23,051 nt of DNA from Fusarium oxysporum f. sp. lycopersici 4287 (lineage: Eukaryota > Ascomycota > Sordariomycetes > Hypocreales > Nectriaceae): positions 1,830,168 through 1,853,218 of the forward strand of contig NC_030991.1 of assembly GCF_000149955.1 (NCBI RefSeq), read 5' to 3'. The position numbers and the translations under genes are program-made. How positions within the stretch are numbered: the stretch's first letter is position 1; each line of letters begins with the position of its first letter. Below, one piece after another: positions 10,183 to 19,447 of the stretch. The notes beneath the pieces were generated by a model. The model was not told the origin of the DNA. It worked only from the letters and a program-made list of their open reading frames with translations, and ran no database searches.

Positions 10183-10629
10183 TCAAGACTGTTAAGAGTG
10201 GGTTGTGTACGGTTTATGCGCTGTAGTAGTGATTCATTAGTTTGGTGGGGGTACGGATTGTTGTCGCTTTGGGTGTGGTTTGACGCTGGCGGGTCGGCAT
10301 TACTTGGGGTTGTTCACAGAGAGAGCCCCAATATCGAGTTGAACGGAGTTGTCGTGATAAGTCATCAATATACCATATATGGTCTAGATACTAGCCTTCG
10401 TCATTGTAAACTGCGTTGCAAGTGTCCTTGTTCCTTGGAGGAGGTAAACATCAACATATGGCATACTCTGCATTAGAATGACGAATAGGGATAGAAGTTT
10501 AATCTAGATACAGATATATTCAGCCCACTGCATTAGCGGGGCTGGCAACACATGGTCCAGAAGGTCGGGAATCGGAGAGGATGATGCCGGTGAAACATCG
10601 GAGTAGCGAGTAGGATGAGCATGTACAAC
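10183..10629. other. Region downstream of carbonic anhydrase, no gene seen
   Basis: This contains the presumed 3' UTR and unique-looking sequence, with a short 12-bp palindrome ACCATATATGGT near 10370. No coding region or element could be supported. Confidence 0.5.
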
Positions 10630-10793
10630 CAGGGTGGCCATTTAGTCAGACTTAAGTCAGACTTGAGTCAGACTAACTAGTCACTAGTCAAAATTAGGAA
10701 GTGACTTAAGTCAGACTAGTGACTAGCTAGTCATGACTAACTGGTCAGTCAGACTAGTTAGTCTGACTTGAGTCTGACTAAATGGCCACCCTG
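10630..10793. mobile_element. 164-bp hAT-type MITE with perfect 8-bp target duplication
   Basis: Both ends read inward as CAGGGTGGCCATTTAGTCAG; the terminal inverted repeats match at 33 of 34 positions. The flanks are TGTACAAC on each side (10622-10629 and 10794-10801), a perfect 8-bp duplication pointing to hAT mobilisation. The interior consists almost entirely of AGTCAGACT and GACTAGT words in both orientations, so the whole element could fold into one long hairpin. It has no coding capacity. Its ends differ from those of the large hAT element at 1668-4759, so a different transposase would have moved it. Confidence 0.92.
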
Positions 10794-11340
10794 TGTACAA
10801 CTAAACGTACCACTCTTAGTCTGTGTCAGGGATTTGGCTATCCAAGAAGAAACTTCATACGGCCCTGTAGGGATTATTCAGCTGCACTCTGCAGCAATAG
10901 ATCACATCGTTACTGTTTTCGGAAATATTATCGTGCCGAGAACAGCCGAGCTGCGTAATGATTTGTATGGGAGGAATGAAGGGCTCATAGTCAGCAACAA
11001 AACTAGCGTTGGGTGACCTCCTCCACTTATTTCGCGCTCACATTCTTCTTAAGGATACCCGGCGTCTCTGACAAGGCGTAGCATGATTCAGGGTTGGGGC
11101 CGGCCGGCCGCTACGTGGGATAAGTGGGGCAGTGAACGGCGCTGATAAGTGGGACGGAGGAATAGCTGAGGTACTAACGCTAGACTGACGTTTGATCTAC
11201 CGAGTCTACTAATATAAATATTTCTCGGCTCGTCCGGAACCTGTTTACTCGGTCGATTCACACGCATCAAGTAGCACATTCAAGCAAAGGCATCAAGTCA
11301 CACACATTAAGTTGGAGGCAGAATCAGAAACAACTTCAAG
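10794..11340. promoter_or_regulatory. Upstream region of the DUF1348-type gene
   Basis: No gene was found here. There are two copies of GATAAGTGGG (11119-11128 and 11144-11153), 25 bp apart, which are GATA-type words. A TATA-like TATAAATA lies at 11213-11220, 121 nt before the ATG at 11341. A GC-rich GGCCGGCCGGCC palindrome lies near 11099. Confidence 0.4.
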
Positions 11341-11945
11341 ATGAGCAACCAGGAGACCAGGCCACCTTGCCCCCCTTTTCACCCTCGAAACGGCACAAAT
11401 TAAGGTCAAGGCTGCGCAAGACGGATGGAACAGCCAGTAAGTTAAGGCTACAGGACGCGAATGGTCCCTCGCCTACGCTGGGTACAGAGATCCTGCAAAG
11501 GTTAAATTGGCGTACACGCCCGACTCCATCTGGCGTAATCGTGACCACTTCCTTCAGGGCCGCGATGCGATCCAAGAATTCCTGACAAAGAAGTGGGAGA
11601 AGGAGTCTAACTACAAGCTCCGAAAAGAGCTCTTTGCATTTACTGATAACAAGGCAAGTTTATGAAGTGCAGTGACTGCAGTCGTCTACCCGTTGTCGTG
11701 CAACATGAAGAGAATCCTATTCTGACGAGTCTCTACAGATTGCGGTGCAGTTCTGGTATGAATGGACTGATGCAGCTGGGCAATGGTGGAGGACCTACGG
11801 ACTTGAAGACTGGACTTTCGCAGACAATGGGCTGATGCGAAAGAGGCAGATGAGTGGCAACGATGTGAAGATTGCCGAGGGAGAGCGTTGGTTCGTTGAT
11901 GGCGTCGATGTTAACACCGTTGACATTGCAGAGAAGCATTGGTAG
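11341..11945 (+). pseudogene. DUF1348 / SnoaL-like (NTF2-fold) protein, probable early frameshift
   Basis: The family is small NTF2-fold proteins of unknown reaction. Exons are 11341-11436, 11488-11653 and 11739-11945. Intron 1 (51 nt) runs GTAAGT...TACAG. Intron 2 (11654-11738, 85 nt) begins GCAAGT, a rarer GC-AG intron, with a CTGAC branch site and CTACAG. Recognisable blocks are AYTPDSIWRNRD, FLQGRDAIQEFLTKKW, QFWYEW and NGLMRKRQMSGNDV, ending EKHW as in full-length members. The expected size is about 155 residues. The start ATG at 11341 is one base out of frame with the body: a run of four T near 11376 appears to carry one extra base. Either this is a frameshift mutation or sequencing error, or the true start uses an undetected upstream exon. 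The rest is intact. Confidence 0.75.
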
Positions 11946-12169
11946 ATGCGGCAAACGTGCAAATAGTATGATGAGTTTCGTCGAATTTCAGATTTTCTAA
12001 TTCGTGCACGCGCGTTATTCCTTTTTATCTCTACTGATTTTGATTCAAGATTAGCATATGGATATTTTCAAGGTTGCTTATGATGGGAAAAGGGTATATG
12101 CTATTGTAATAAGTGTAGGCATTTATCCTTGAATTGAATCTTGACCGGGTTAGGGTTAGGATAGGGTTA

Positions 12170-12543
12170 TATTAGGCTATGGAAAGCTATCTTGCTCAAG
12201 TGCTATTTATATAAGGATTTATAAAGAGTATAAAGGAGAGATATATAAAGGAGATAAGACAGAGATAAGAGAGATAAGAAGAAATAAAGATAGAGAGATA
12301 AAAAGAGGTAAAAGAGATATAAATATAAGAAGGATAGATAGGAATATAGGTAAGATATAGATAGGAAAGAGATATAAATAGGGGAGAGATAGAGATAGGA
12401 AAGAGATAGAGATAAGAAAGAGATAGAGATAAGAAAGATATAAAGATTAGAAAGAGATAGAGGTAAAAAAGAGATAGAGGTAAGGGAGAAATAGGGAAAA
12501 GAGATAGGTTAAGAAGGAAGATAGGTTAAAAAGAAAGATAGGT
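12170..12543. repeat. Purine-rich (plus strand) low-complexity tract, LINE 3' UTR
   Basis: About 300 bases are dominated by AGAGATA, AAGAGATAGAGATA and AGATAGG words, with almost no C. It lies between the nuclease stop and the telomere-like tail, so it is the transcribed pyrimidine-rich 3' UTR of the LINE. Confidence 0.8.
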
Positions 12544-15500
12544 CTAGGAGCGCGTTCTCCTAGGTAGATCTCGAGCTATAGAGGCAGCTGAGATAGCCCT
12601 AGTCTTAGTCAAGGTAAGGCCGATAGTTGAGTCTAGCTGTGAGGCTGCAAAGGGACCTAAGAGCTCTTGGAGCTTCTTGTAGGTCTGTGAGGTCTCCTGA
12701 TCCATAAGGCCGCCTGCTGAGAAGATGAGAGGGTGGAAGAAGGCTCCAAGAGACTGATATTTCCGCCTTTTCTCACTAGCAGCTTCCTTCAAGGTGCTAT
12801 AGGGGTCCTCCTTTGCAGAGTCCTTGGAGATAGCTACGATTTGGATATCATAGAAGTAGCGGCTATTTCCAATAGTGACTGCAAAGTCTGCCCGGAGGGA
12901 GGGAGTCTTGCTGGACTAGGGGTTCGATCTCGACCTCAAGGTCAGGCCGGCTGCCTAGGGCTTTCACAAAGGCCCTATTAACAGCATTATGCCTTGCAAT
13001 CCACCTTCTGCTAGCTCCCTTGCAAGTATCCTCATGGCCTAGGCTAGCTATAGCACCACAGGCACTACAGGGCAGGTCTAGAGGCTTGATAGGGTAGAAA
13101 AGTCTGCTTCTAAGGGCTTCAGTGGTCTCAGAGTCTGTAAAAGAGTGGGGTTTCTGTGTAGGTAAGACTCTAAGCCACTTGCGGCCTAGATAGCTAGCAT
13201 TCTCTAGCCTGGCTTGCTTATAGGAAATAGGGAGGTCTTGGAGGAAGGTTTCTAGCTTAGCCTCGTTTAACTCTTTAAAAACCTCTTTAGCTGATTTCCC
13301 TTGGTCTTGACTAGGGTTTTGGGCTTCTGAGGTAGATAGAGAGGGGTAAGATGTAAAAAAGCTAGTAATACCTGTAAGGATCTTCTTAGCTGTTTCCTTA
13401 GCTGCCTGATATAGGCCTTGGGCTAATTCCTTATGCAAAGGAAGCCCAAGACCTCCTTCCCTTACAGGAAGGGATAAGAGATAGGGATCAGGCTCTTTAG
13501 GACGCTCAGCTGGGCTCCTAGCTACTAAGGCCATAATAGCTTCCTTGATAAGGATATCAGCTCTTTCCCATAGGTCAGATAGACCTTCTGGGTTAAGTTG
13601 CCGAAGGAGGTGCCGTAGAAGGAGGTGGATACTGCCTCGTAGGAGAAGGAGGGAGTGTTGCTTAGGCAGGTCTTGAAGAGCAGCTATAGCCTGCTGTAAG
13701 GTATCTAGCTTTTCTTCTAGAAATGCCCTTTTGCCTTCTAGGGGACCTATATAAGTACCTAAGGTCTTAAGGCCATGGTCTTTAAGGTCCTTCATAGCTA
13801 TTTCCTTGCTTTTAGCTAGGTTAAGCTTATAAGGTGATTTCTCTAGTACCTCTCTAGCTATATCTAGAGATCCTTGGTCTTTAGATAAGATATAAAGGTC
13901 ATCTAGATAAGCAACTAGGGTTGCCTCTGGAAGCTTTCTAGCTAATTCCTCTAGAGTAGGTCTAAAAGAGAGGGAAAAGAGAAGTGGTCCTATTGGGTCT
14001 CCTTGCCTAACCCCTTTAGAAGAGGCTATGGTTGAACCATCTGGAAGGACTAGCAGTGAGGGGTTATTATAAGCCCAGGTTGGGGCCCTATAGAAGGTAG
14101 GGGCAAAGGAGGCCACTGAGGATGCTATAGAGGGTCTAGCCCCGCTGTTAAAGGCGTTGTGGAGGTCAACTGAGGTGATATATTGGAAATCAGCCTTATT
14201 TGGGCCAGCTATAGCTTCCTCAAGAAGGAAGATAGCTGGTTCTACTCCTCCTGGGCTGCTAACGCCTAGCTGGAAGGGCAATAGCATAGAGGAGCTAAAG
14301 GAGGTCTTTAAGATTGCTTTCATAGCTACCTTATAGATAAGATCTCCTATAGCAATAGGTCTAATACCTCCATCTGGCTTCTCTAGGCCGATAAGGCGGC
14401 TTGCACATAATAGGTCTGCCCCTGGGGCTGTTCCTTGCCTTATCATATCAGCTAGTAGCCTTAGGAAGGCTATAACTGGGGAATCTGCCTTAGATACTAG
14501 GTTCAGAAGTGGCCTAGTCCAGCCACTAAGGCCGGGGGCTTTTTCTTTTCCTATAGTAGCTATAGAGGCAAGGATAGCTTCCTCTGCAATAGGTTGGCCA
14601 GGTCTTGGGCGAGTCTTTCTTGAAAAGGGGTCCTTTGAGCCTATTGGGTGTTTTTCAAGTAAGATGGCCCTGTTTTCAGCTGAATCAGCAGCTATAGGGG
14701 TAGGGTCTATAAGAGCTCGAGAAGCCCGTCCTAGGAAGCCTCTTTCTAGCATCTTAGCTGCCCTCTTAGCAGGGCTAGGGGCTGTTTTCCTTCCTTGAGA
14801 AAGGGAAAAGGGAGTGCTTTGAGCTGGGCTTTGTAGGAGGCTTTCCAGGGTCTCTAGGGAAGGGATATTAGAAGGATAGGCTCGGAGATAGGTAGATAAA
14901 TCTCCTTTCTGAATTCCAAGACCTAAGATTCTAGGGAGGATAAGGAAGTATAAGAGGTTTTTCTCCGTAGGTCTCTTTATAAAGGCCTCAGCGGCTTTTT
15001 GAGCAGCTATCTTGAAAATAGCTGCTTGTCTAGCTTGTAGCTTTTTCTCTACTATGGGGATTTTTGCATAGGCTAGAAGCTTCTGTATAGATCCCTTAGC
15101 TAAGATTGGTGCTATAGCCTCTTGGTGTTGCTGCTGAAGGTCTGGGGGAGGGGAAAGGGGAGTCTCTAGGTCTAATAAGATATCTTCAAATCCTTGCGAT
15201 ATAGATCTGTAAGAGGACTTGGAAGAAGATCTTGAAGAAGACCTTGAGGAGGACCTTTGAGATGACCTTGAAGAAGACCTAGCTGTAGCCTGAGGAATAG
15301 GTCTAGCTGGGGTCTGGGGGATAGGTCTAGCTGGGGTCTGGGGGATATGTGATATAGACCTAACTGGAGACTGAATAGAATCCTCTTCTATAGGACTAGA
15401 AGGGGGAATAATAGCCTGAAAAGCAGTCTCTTGCCTAGGTCTTCCTCTTTCAGCTATAGGAAAGGCAGGGATTTCAGGAAGGTCTGGGAAAAATAACCTA

Positions 15501-15916
15501 GATTGGTCTTCTGGAAAGAGGCTGCTTTGGGGTGGGCTAAGAGACTGAGAGCTTAGGAGAGGGTGAGGGCTAGGGCTGGAAGGCTGCTGCCTTTGCCTCT
15601 GTGAGGGTCTTGCTATCTCTGGGGAAGGGGTTTTAGCTGGCCTTTTCCTTCTAGCAGCTAGCTCTTTAGCTAAGGCTATTGTAGATGGATGAGGCTGATA
15701 TTGGGCCCTAGTAGCTGGATAGGTCCTTATCCTAGGAAGAGTAGAGATATTTGAAGTCCCTCTTATTCCATGGATTTTAGCACTATGAGCCTTGATGCCC
15801 TGGGCTCCTTGGCAAGCTGTTGAGCAGTGTGGGCACCTAGCTAGATTTAGAGGTTGTAGCTGCTGATCTGTATAGGCTTCGGTGGGGTGTTTTTTGCGGA
15901 TATGCTCTAGAATATC
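12544..15916 (-). pseudogene. LINE polyprotein: zinc finger, reverse transcriptase, REL endonuclease (frameshifted)
   Basis: The frame is open from 15916 to the stop at 12863, about 1,017 codons, with no in-frame ATG for the first 388; the true start was lost by 5' truncation. The protein begins with the end of one finger (HIRKKH), then a full C2H2 finger (CPHC, 12 residues, HSAKIH). A linker with a duplicated PIPQTPAR unit and RSSS repeats follows. The RT has LGVSSPGG, TSVDLHNAF, RQGDPIGPLLFSL and the catalytic YLDD. The C-terminus has a CSAC...H...C knuckle and RHNAVNRAF, typical of the restriction-like endonuclease. Near 12899 a 4-base CTCC duplication shifts the frame. The rest of the nuclease, including ADFAVTIG, YFYDIQIVAI and KRRKYQSLGAF, continues in another frame to 12544. 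This copy is therefore inactive unless the duplication is a sequencing error. Confidence 0.85.
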
Positions 15917-15936
15917 CTACTCAAGAATTATCTGCA

Positions 15937-16075
15937 GAAACGCATTGCGTTTCCTGTTTTTGACCAATCACCGTGTAGCATTTTCGCCCCATAGTTCCCC
16001 GATGGAAACGCACTGCGTTTCTTGTACCACACTCATGAAATTAGAAAACCTGAAACACGAAACGCGTCGCGTTTC
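15937..16075. repeat. Three 17-nt perfect palindromes (GAAACGC-N3-GCGTTTC family)
   Basis: Copies are GAAACGCATTGCGTTTC (15937-15953), GAAACGCACTGCGTTTC (16005-16021) and GAAACGCGTCGCGTTTC (16059-16075). Each is symmetric around one central base, and the left ends are 68 and 54 bp apart. The third copy overlaps CACGAAA and ACGCGT, words known as cell-cycle boxes (SCB/MCB) bound by APSES-type factors in yeasts. The array lies just outside the LINE and 156 bp upstream of the OrsD-like reading frame. Confidence 0.85.
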
Positions 16076-16230
16076 CGTCGGCTGACCCTTGTCGTGTTCA
16101 ACTTGACTACTTCGGACCGGAAGAAAACAACATTCATTACCATCTTCTACTGAAACTCACATGTTTTATAGTATCTAATCTATCTCCGCCATTCCATCCT
16201 CTCTATTACATTTATATATGCTTAGTTATA

Positions 16231-17307
16231 ATGGCCAGCTCTTCTATTCACGCGCAACAAAGTCACCCCACTTTGCCTCCAGCAAAGCTGCAGAAGCTCG
16301 AAAGGCTCAGCCTTTATTACAATTTGCCGGAAGCAGCTATTATATGTACTAAATGCGGTTTTGCTTTGAGTCCTAAACGCGCATCGGAGCATCCGGGCAA
16401 AAAGCACGGCATTGCCAGATCTGCTCGGCATGGCCTCAAGCCCCTCCTATCCTCATTACACCTCCCAGACCCAGACACCTTGGTCCCCAGGCCAAATGGA
16501 TCACGACGCCATCCATGCCTTACAGTACAACAAGGCTGTTCATGTAAGCACTGCGGTCTCCATTCTGCTAGCTGAAAGGTTCTGGAGGATCACCTGACGG
16601 CCGAACATCGCGACAAGTTGGAGCTCACAGTCGGAAAGAACAGCCGACAGCACAGGCTGCGAGACCATATCCAGCAAGGAGTTCTCTTCCAGAGCTGGAC
16701 AGAGAATAACAATCAAAGGTCATGGCTCGTCAGTACTGGCAACGACTTCAACAGCGGATCTATACCCAGCAGCATTCCCCCGCAGGCCAGTCCTGATCCT
16801 ATCAAGCTCCTTGCTCAGAAGCTATTTACTGAGGAGCATGCCCGTTTGGAAAGTCAGCAAAGTGGTGGTTAAAGATACTGTAGTAAAGAGCCACCAGCTT
16901 CTTCCGCCTTACAGACCAACTGGTTGCGGCGCACAGGCTGGGAAACGACATTCAGAGACGCGCATCGTGATATTCTAGTTCGCCTTGCGGCGCTACCTCA
17001 CTACACAGCTAACCGACCTTTGCCTCTTGGTGTGGTAGAAGGAGAGGAAATATTCAGTCTGGCACGCGACGAGCGTAAGCTAGTATTTATGATGGCCGCA
17101 CAAGATCGGCTCCTGGATCAATGCGGTGAGACAGTCCGAAAGACGGATGTCTGCTTGAGAAGGTGGCTTCGCAGCAGGTTCCCAGATCGCCCTTACAAGG
17201 TGCCCTTTGAGTTGGTTGCAAAATCATCTTCTGAGAAGATCTACCGGTAAGAGCTCAAGCGCTTTGTCTGCTTCTGGGTTCGATTATTTCGGTTCATGAT
17301 GCGTTAA
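16231..17307 (+). pseudogene. OrsD-like (DUF3505) pseudogene, three stops and truncated
   Basis: One frame can be followed throughout: 16231-16575, 16618-16872 and 16924-17250 are all in phase. Features recall fungal DUF3505/OrsD-like proteins: an early ICTKCGFAL...H finger-like piece, a second CKHCG...LEDHL finger, RTGWETTF, and DRLLDQCGETVRKTDVCLRRWLRS followed by a KRFVCFWVR block. In-frame stops are TGA at 16573, TAA at 16870 and TAA at 17248; each could come from a single C-to-T change (CGA, CAA, CAA). Homology ends at a TAA at 17305, well short of the usual family length. It ends where a direct repeat begins (17301). The function of intact family members is poorly known. Confidence 0.7.
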
Positions 17308-17354
17308 TTGATTGTATGTGATTGTTTTTCTGCGGGGTACTCCATGCCGTAGAG
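17301..17354 (+). repeat. Degenerate direct repeat, copy 1 (3' side of the PNP gene)
   Basis: It shares GCGTT, GATTG, a TTTT run and the block TGCGGGGTACTCCATGCCGT, then AGAG, with copy 2 at 18866-18914. The best-conserved 24-bp core differs at four positions. Confidence 0.6.
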
Positions 17355-17480
17355 CTGCGTAAATGCCGCGGACAGAGATCTCTCTGAGTCATCTTACCCA
17401 TATTCTCACTTTTACTTTCCCTCCTTGTGTGCTAATTGTTCGACTTCCTTCACCCGGAACACCAATAAGCGACTCAGCTT

Positions 17481-17525
17481 AAGGGAAAGCTGTAAAAGGG
17501 AAAGCTGTAAAAGGGAAATCTGTTG
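17481..17525. repeat. Three tandem 15-bp units
   Basis: AAGGGAAAGCTGTAA is repeated twice and followed by a third, diverged unit. It lies 65 bp beyond the 3' end of the phosphorylase-like gene, probably in its 3' UTR or terminator region. Confidence 0.85.
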
Positions 17526-17590
17526 ACCCGGCGGCCCAATTTATCAACCGATTTAACTCGCATGCCAATAACGCCTCAGGGTCGAGGCAA

Positions 17591-18679
17591 TCAATATATA
17601 TTCAGGTCCTTGCCAATAGAAAAATGACCCGAACCGGAGTTTTGGGTCCCCTTGCCATGAAAAACGTGGCGAGCGGCTAGCCCGTTGCCCCAATATGACG
17701 CTGCGTCCTTGGAAGATACCGGTACAGCAGAGGCCACCTCTGGATCTATGTAAGTGAGTAGCTCCTTGGTGCATGCGGCGGCAGTTGCAGCCGCGTAATG
17801 CTGCCAGTTGTCATTCTTATGAGAGTCAGCATAGTCGGAGATACCACGAATGACAATGCACGAGAACTCAGTCATTAGCCCTGCTGCTTCCATCTCGAAG
17901 CAGAGGATGTTGCCGATGTTACGGATGACCTCACTTCTTTTCGCAGTACTCCTCACAACACGATCGCCAGAAGCGATTAATCCGTAGTGTATCTCGGGGC
18001 CTTCAAATTCGCGACACGACCTGGAGACGGATTTTTGTCGGTCGCATTTCTCGCATGTGAGGTTCTGCGGGTCATGAGGATAATCCGTTTCAAACAGGAC
18101 ATCAAGATCGGCGGAAGGTTGCTCATAGACGGAAAGGCGTCTTCCGGTCTCCGACATCGCTGATAAGAACTCCTCAGCCCTGCTTTCGCTGACACGGTGA
18201 TCAGACCGCATTTTCATGACGGCACCTCTCAAAAGAGGCGGCGGTGGCGAGAGGAAGTCATTAAGGGCGAAACCGTCATCGGTTCCTTTCCCTAGATCAT
18301 ATTGAACGACACCGCCGTATTGCCCCTCGGGCATGCTCACCACGACATCGCCCAGCCGGATGTCGTGCTTAGTGCTAGGAACTCCACCACCAATGCCGAC
18401 GAGAAATTGCCACTTGATGCAGGAGAAGGTGCGAGTCATATTTGTGGCCACAATTGCGGCGGAGCCTTTTCCTTGGTTTCCGGGGAGGCACGCGAGGACC
18501 ACGTTATGGCCCTGGAGCACACCCAGGATGTAGATGTTAAAGTCGCCTTCCTTTGTTGGCAGACTGCGATGCTCGACGTCTAACATGTATCGGACGGCGC
18601 TCATCTCGAGCTCCATGGCGCAAACAACTGCGACGGTGTATTCTTCGTAGGCCCGAGGGGTTCTCTGCCCGTCCTGCAT
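17591..18679 (-). CDS. PNP_UDP-fold protein with C-terminal amyloid-like motif, putative NLR effector
   Basis: A single exon from ATG 18679-18677 encodes 362 residues. The nucleoside-phosphorylase/nucleosidase fold fills residues 15-310. It has the glycine-rich GIGGGVP loop (95-101), FEMEAAG (261-267) and RGISDYAD (278-285) with the expected catalytic acid, all as in the PNP_UDP domain often fused to fungal NLRs. Related immune effector domains in bacteria degrade ATP; whether this one does is unknown. Here the domain is not fused to a NACHT domain. The last 23 residues (340-362) form a Gly/Asn/Ser-rich motif, FHGKGTQNSG then HFSIGKDLNI, closely matching the N-terminus of the divergent NLR at 19448. 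A CEKC...C cluster (residues 209-222) inside the domain may be an insertion. The gene appears intact. Confidence 0.85.
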   Translation of the reverse strand: MQDGQRTPRAYEEYTVAVVCAMELEMSAVRYMLDVEHRSLPTKEGDFNIYILGVLQGHNVVLACLPGNQGKGSAAIVATNMTRTFSCIKWQFLVGIGGGVPSTKHDIRLGDVVVSMPEGQYGGVVQYDLGKGTDDGFALNDFLSPPPPLLRGAVMKMRSDHRVSESRAEEFLSAMSETGRRLSVYEQPSADLDVLFETDYPHDPQNLTCEKCDRQKSVSRSCREFEGPEIHYGLIASGDRVVRSTAKRSEVIRNIGNILCFEMEAAGLMTEFSCIVIRGISDYADSHKNDNWQHYAAATAAACTKELLTYIDPEVASAVPVSSKDAASYWGNGLAARHVFHGKGTQNSGSGHFSIGKDLNIY

Positions 18680-19447
18680 TACAATACTATTAACATATTA
18701 GGGAGGCCATACCCACCTAGGGATGATATTTCTTACAATGGATTTCGATGCAGTAGATTTAGAGTGGTCTTAAGAAGTGGGAATCGATTATTTTTGGCAG
18801 GTAGAATCAGTATCGCACTGAGCGTGCTTAAAGGGTTAAAGTGAATACGATGAGCAGCAGCAAACGCGTTGATTGAAAGTTGTCTTTTCGTGCGGGGTAT
18901 TCCATTCCGCAGAGTTAAAGCATACAGCTAGATTACTAACGCAATTGTCTCGAGCCCGTGAAGAACATACCTACCCTGCGACACCAAGTCAGGTGCGGCG
19001 TGCTTGACGCCACGCCCTTAGGCTGAGGGGCTTATGTCTGCTGTTGTAACGCGTAGCCACAATAGCCGTGGTTGCCAAGGAGGTCGCATTTTTGACGTGT
19101 TGCCATTCTCTCGACTCACCTTGTAAAAGAAGCAACAACACAGCCTAGACTGCAGTCTAACGAGCAGGCACCTCATCTGTTCTGTTACCAGAGTCCCAGC
19201 CTAGCCAATGACGCATGCGCAAACTTCTTCGAGGCCTCATTGGCCCGCGCGCTGCCTAGCTCAGCCTGATCTTCCTCTTTCATGAGCTGAAGGCTACTGC
19301 CTGCCTAATCTCTACCAGCTTGATTGTGTAGACTCTCGCGCCGTGGAGTACAGACCCAACGGACAGAAGCCTGACGTGCAAGCATCCGATACGGAAGAAA
19401 GACGCGAAAAGCGACTGCCCGCGCCGGGACATTGATCTCCACACGAC
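18680..19447. promoter_or_regulatory. Shared upstream region of the PNP gene and the NLR gene
   Basis: These 768 bp separate the divergent pair and hold no gene that I can support. Copy 2 of the direct repeat lies here. Divergent arrangement suggests coordinated expression, but no specific regulator site was recognised. Confidence 0.45.
18866..18914 (+). repeat. Degenerate direct repeat, copy 2 (5' side of the PNP gene)
   Basis: The core is TGCGGGGTATTCCATTCCGC followed by AGAG, in the same orientation as copy 1. The two copies bracket the phosphorylase-like gene. Confidence 0.6.

Larger units (their letters stand above)
12147..15916 (-). mobile_element. REL-endonuclease LINE retrotransposon, 5'-truncated, telomere-like 3' tail
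   Basis: Read on the minus strand, the element runs from a truncated zinc finger at 15916 to its 3' end at 12147. The 3' UTR (12170-12543) is a long pyrimidine-rich low-complexity stretch, seen on the plus strand as GAGATA/AAGAGATA repeats. The last bases are CCCTATCCTAACCCTAACC, a degenerate telomere-like tail. Clear target duplications were not found. The left cut inside the first zinc finger is typical of incomplete target-primed reverse transcription. Architecture (N-terminal C2H2 fingers, RT, C-terminal CCHC and a restriction-like nuclease) places it with R2/CRE/MoTeR-type elements and not Tad1-type elements. Confidence 0.85.

Noticed and set aside
7441..12169. Telomere-like repeats as evidence of an ancient chromosome-end fusion
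   Set aside because: Each tract is short and shares the same non-telomeric interruption and, at two sites, upstream LINE 3' sequence. LINE tails explain them better.
16231..17307. OrsD-like region as three separate small genes or an intron-containing gene
   Set aside because: All three pieces are in one frame with homology running across the stops, and no splice sites remove them.
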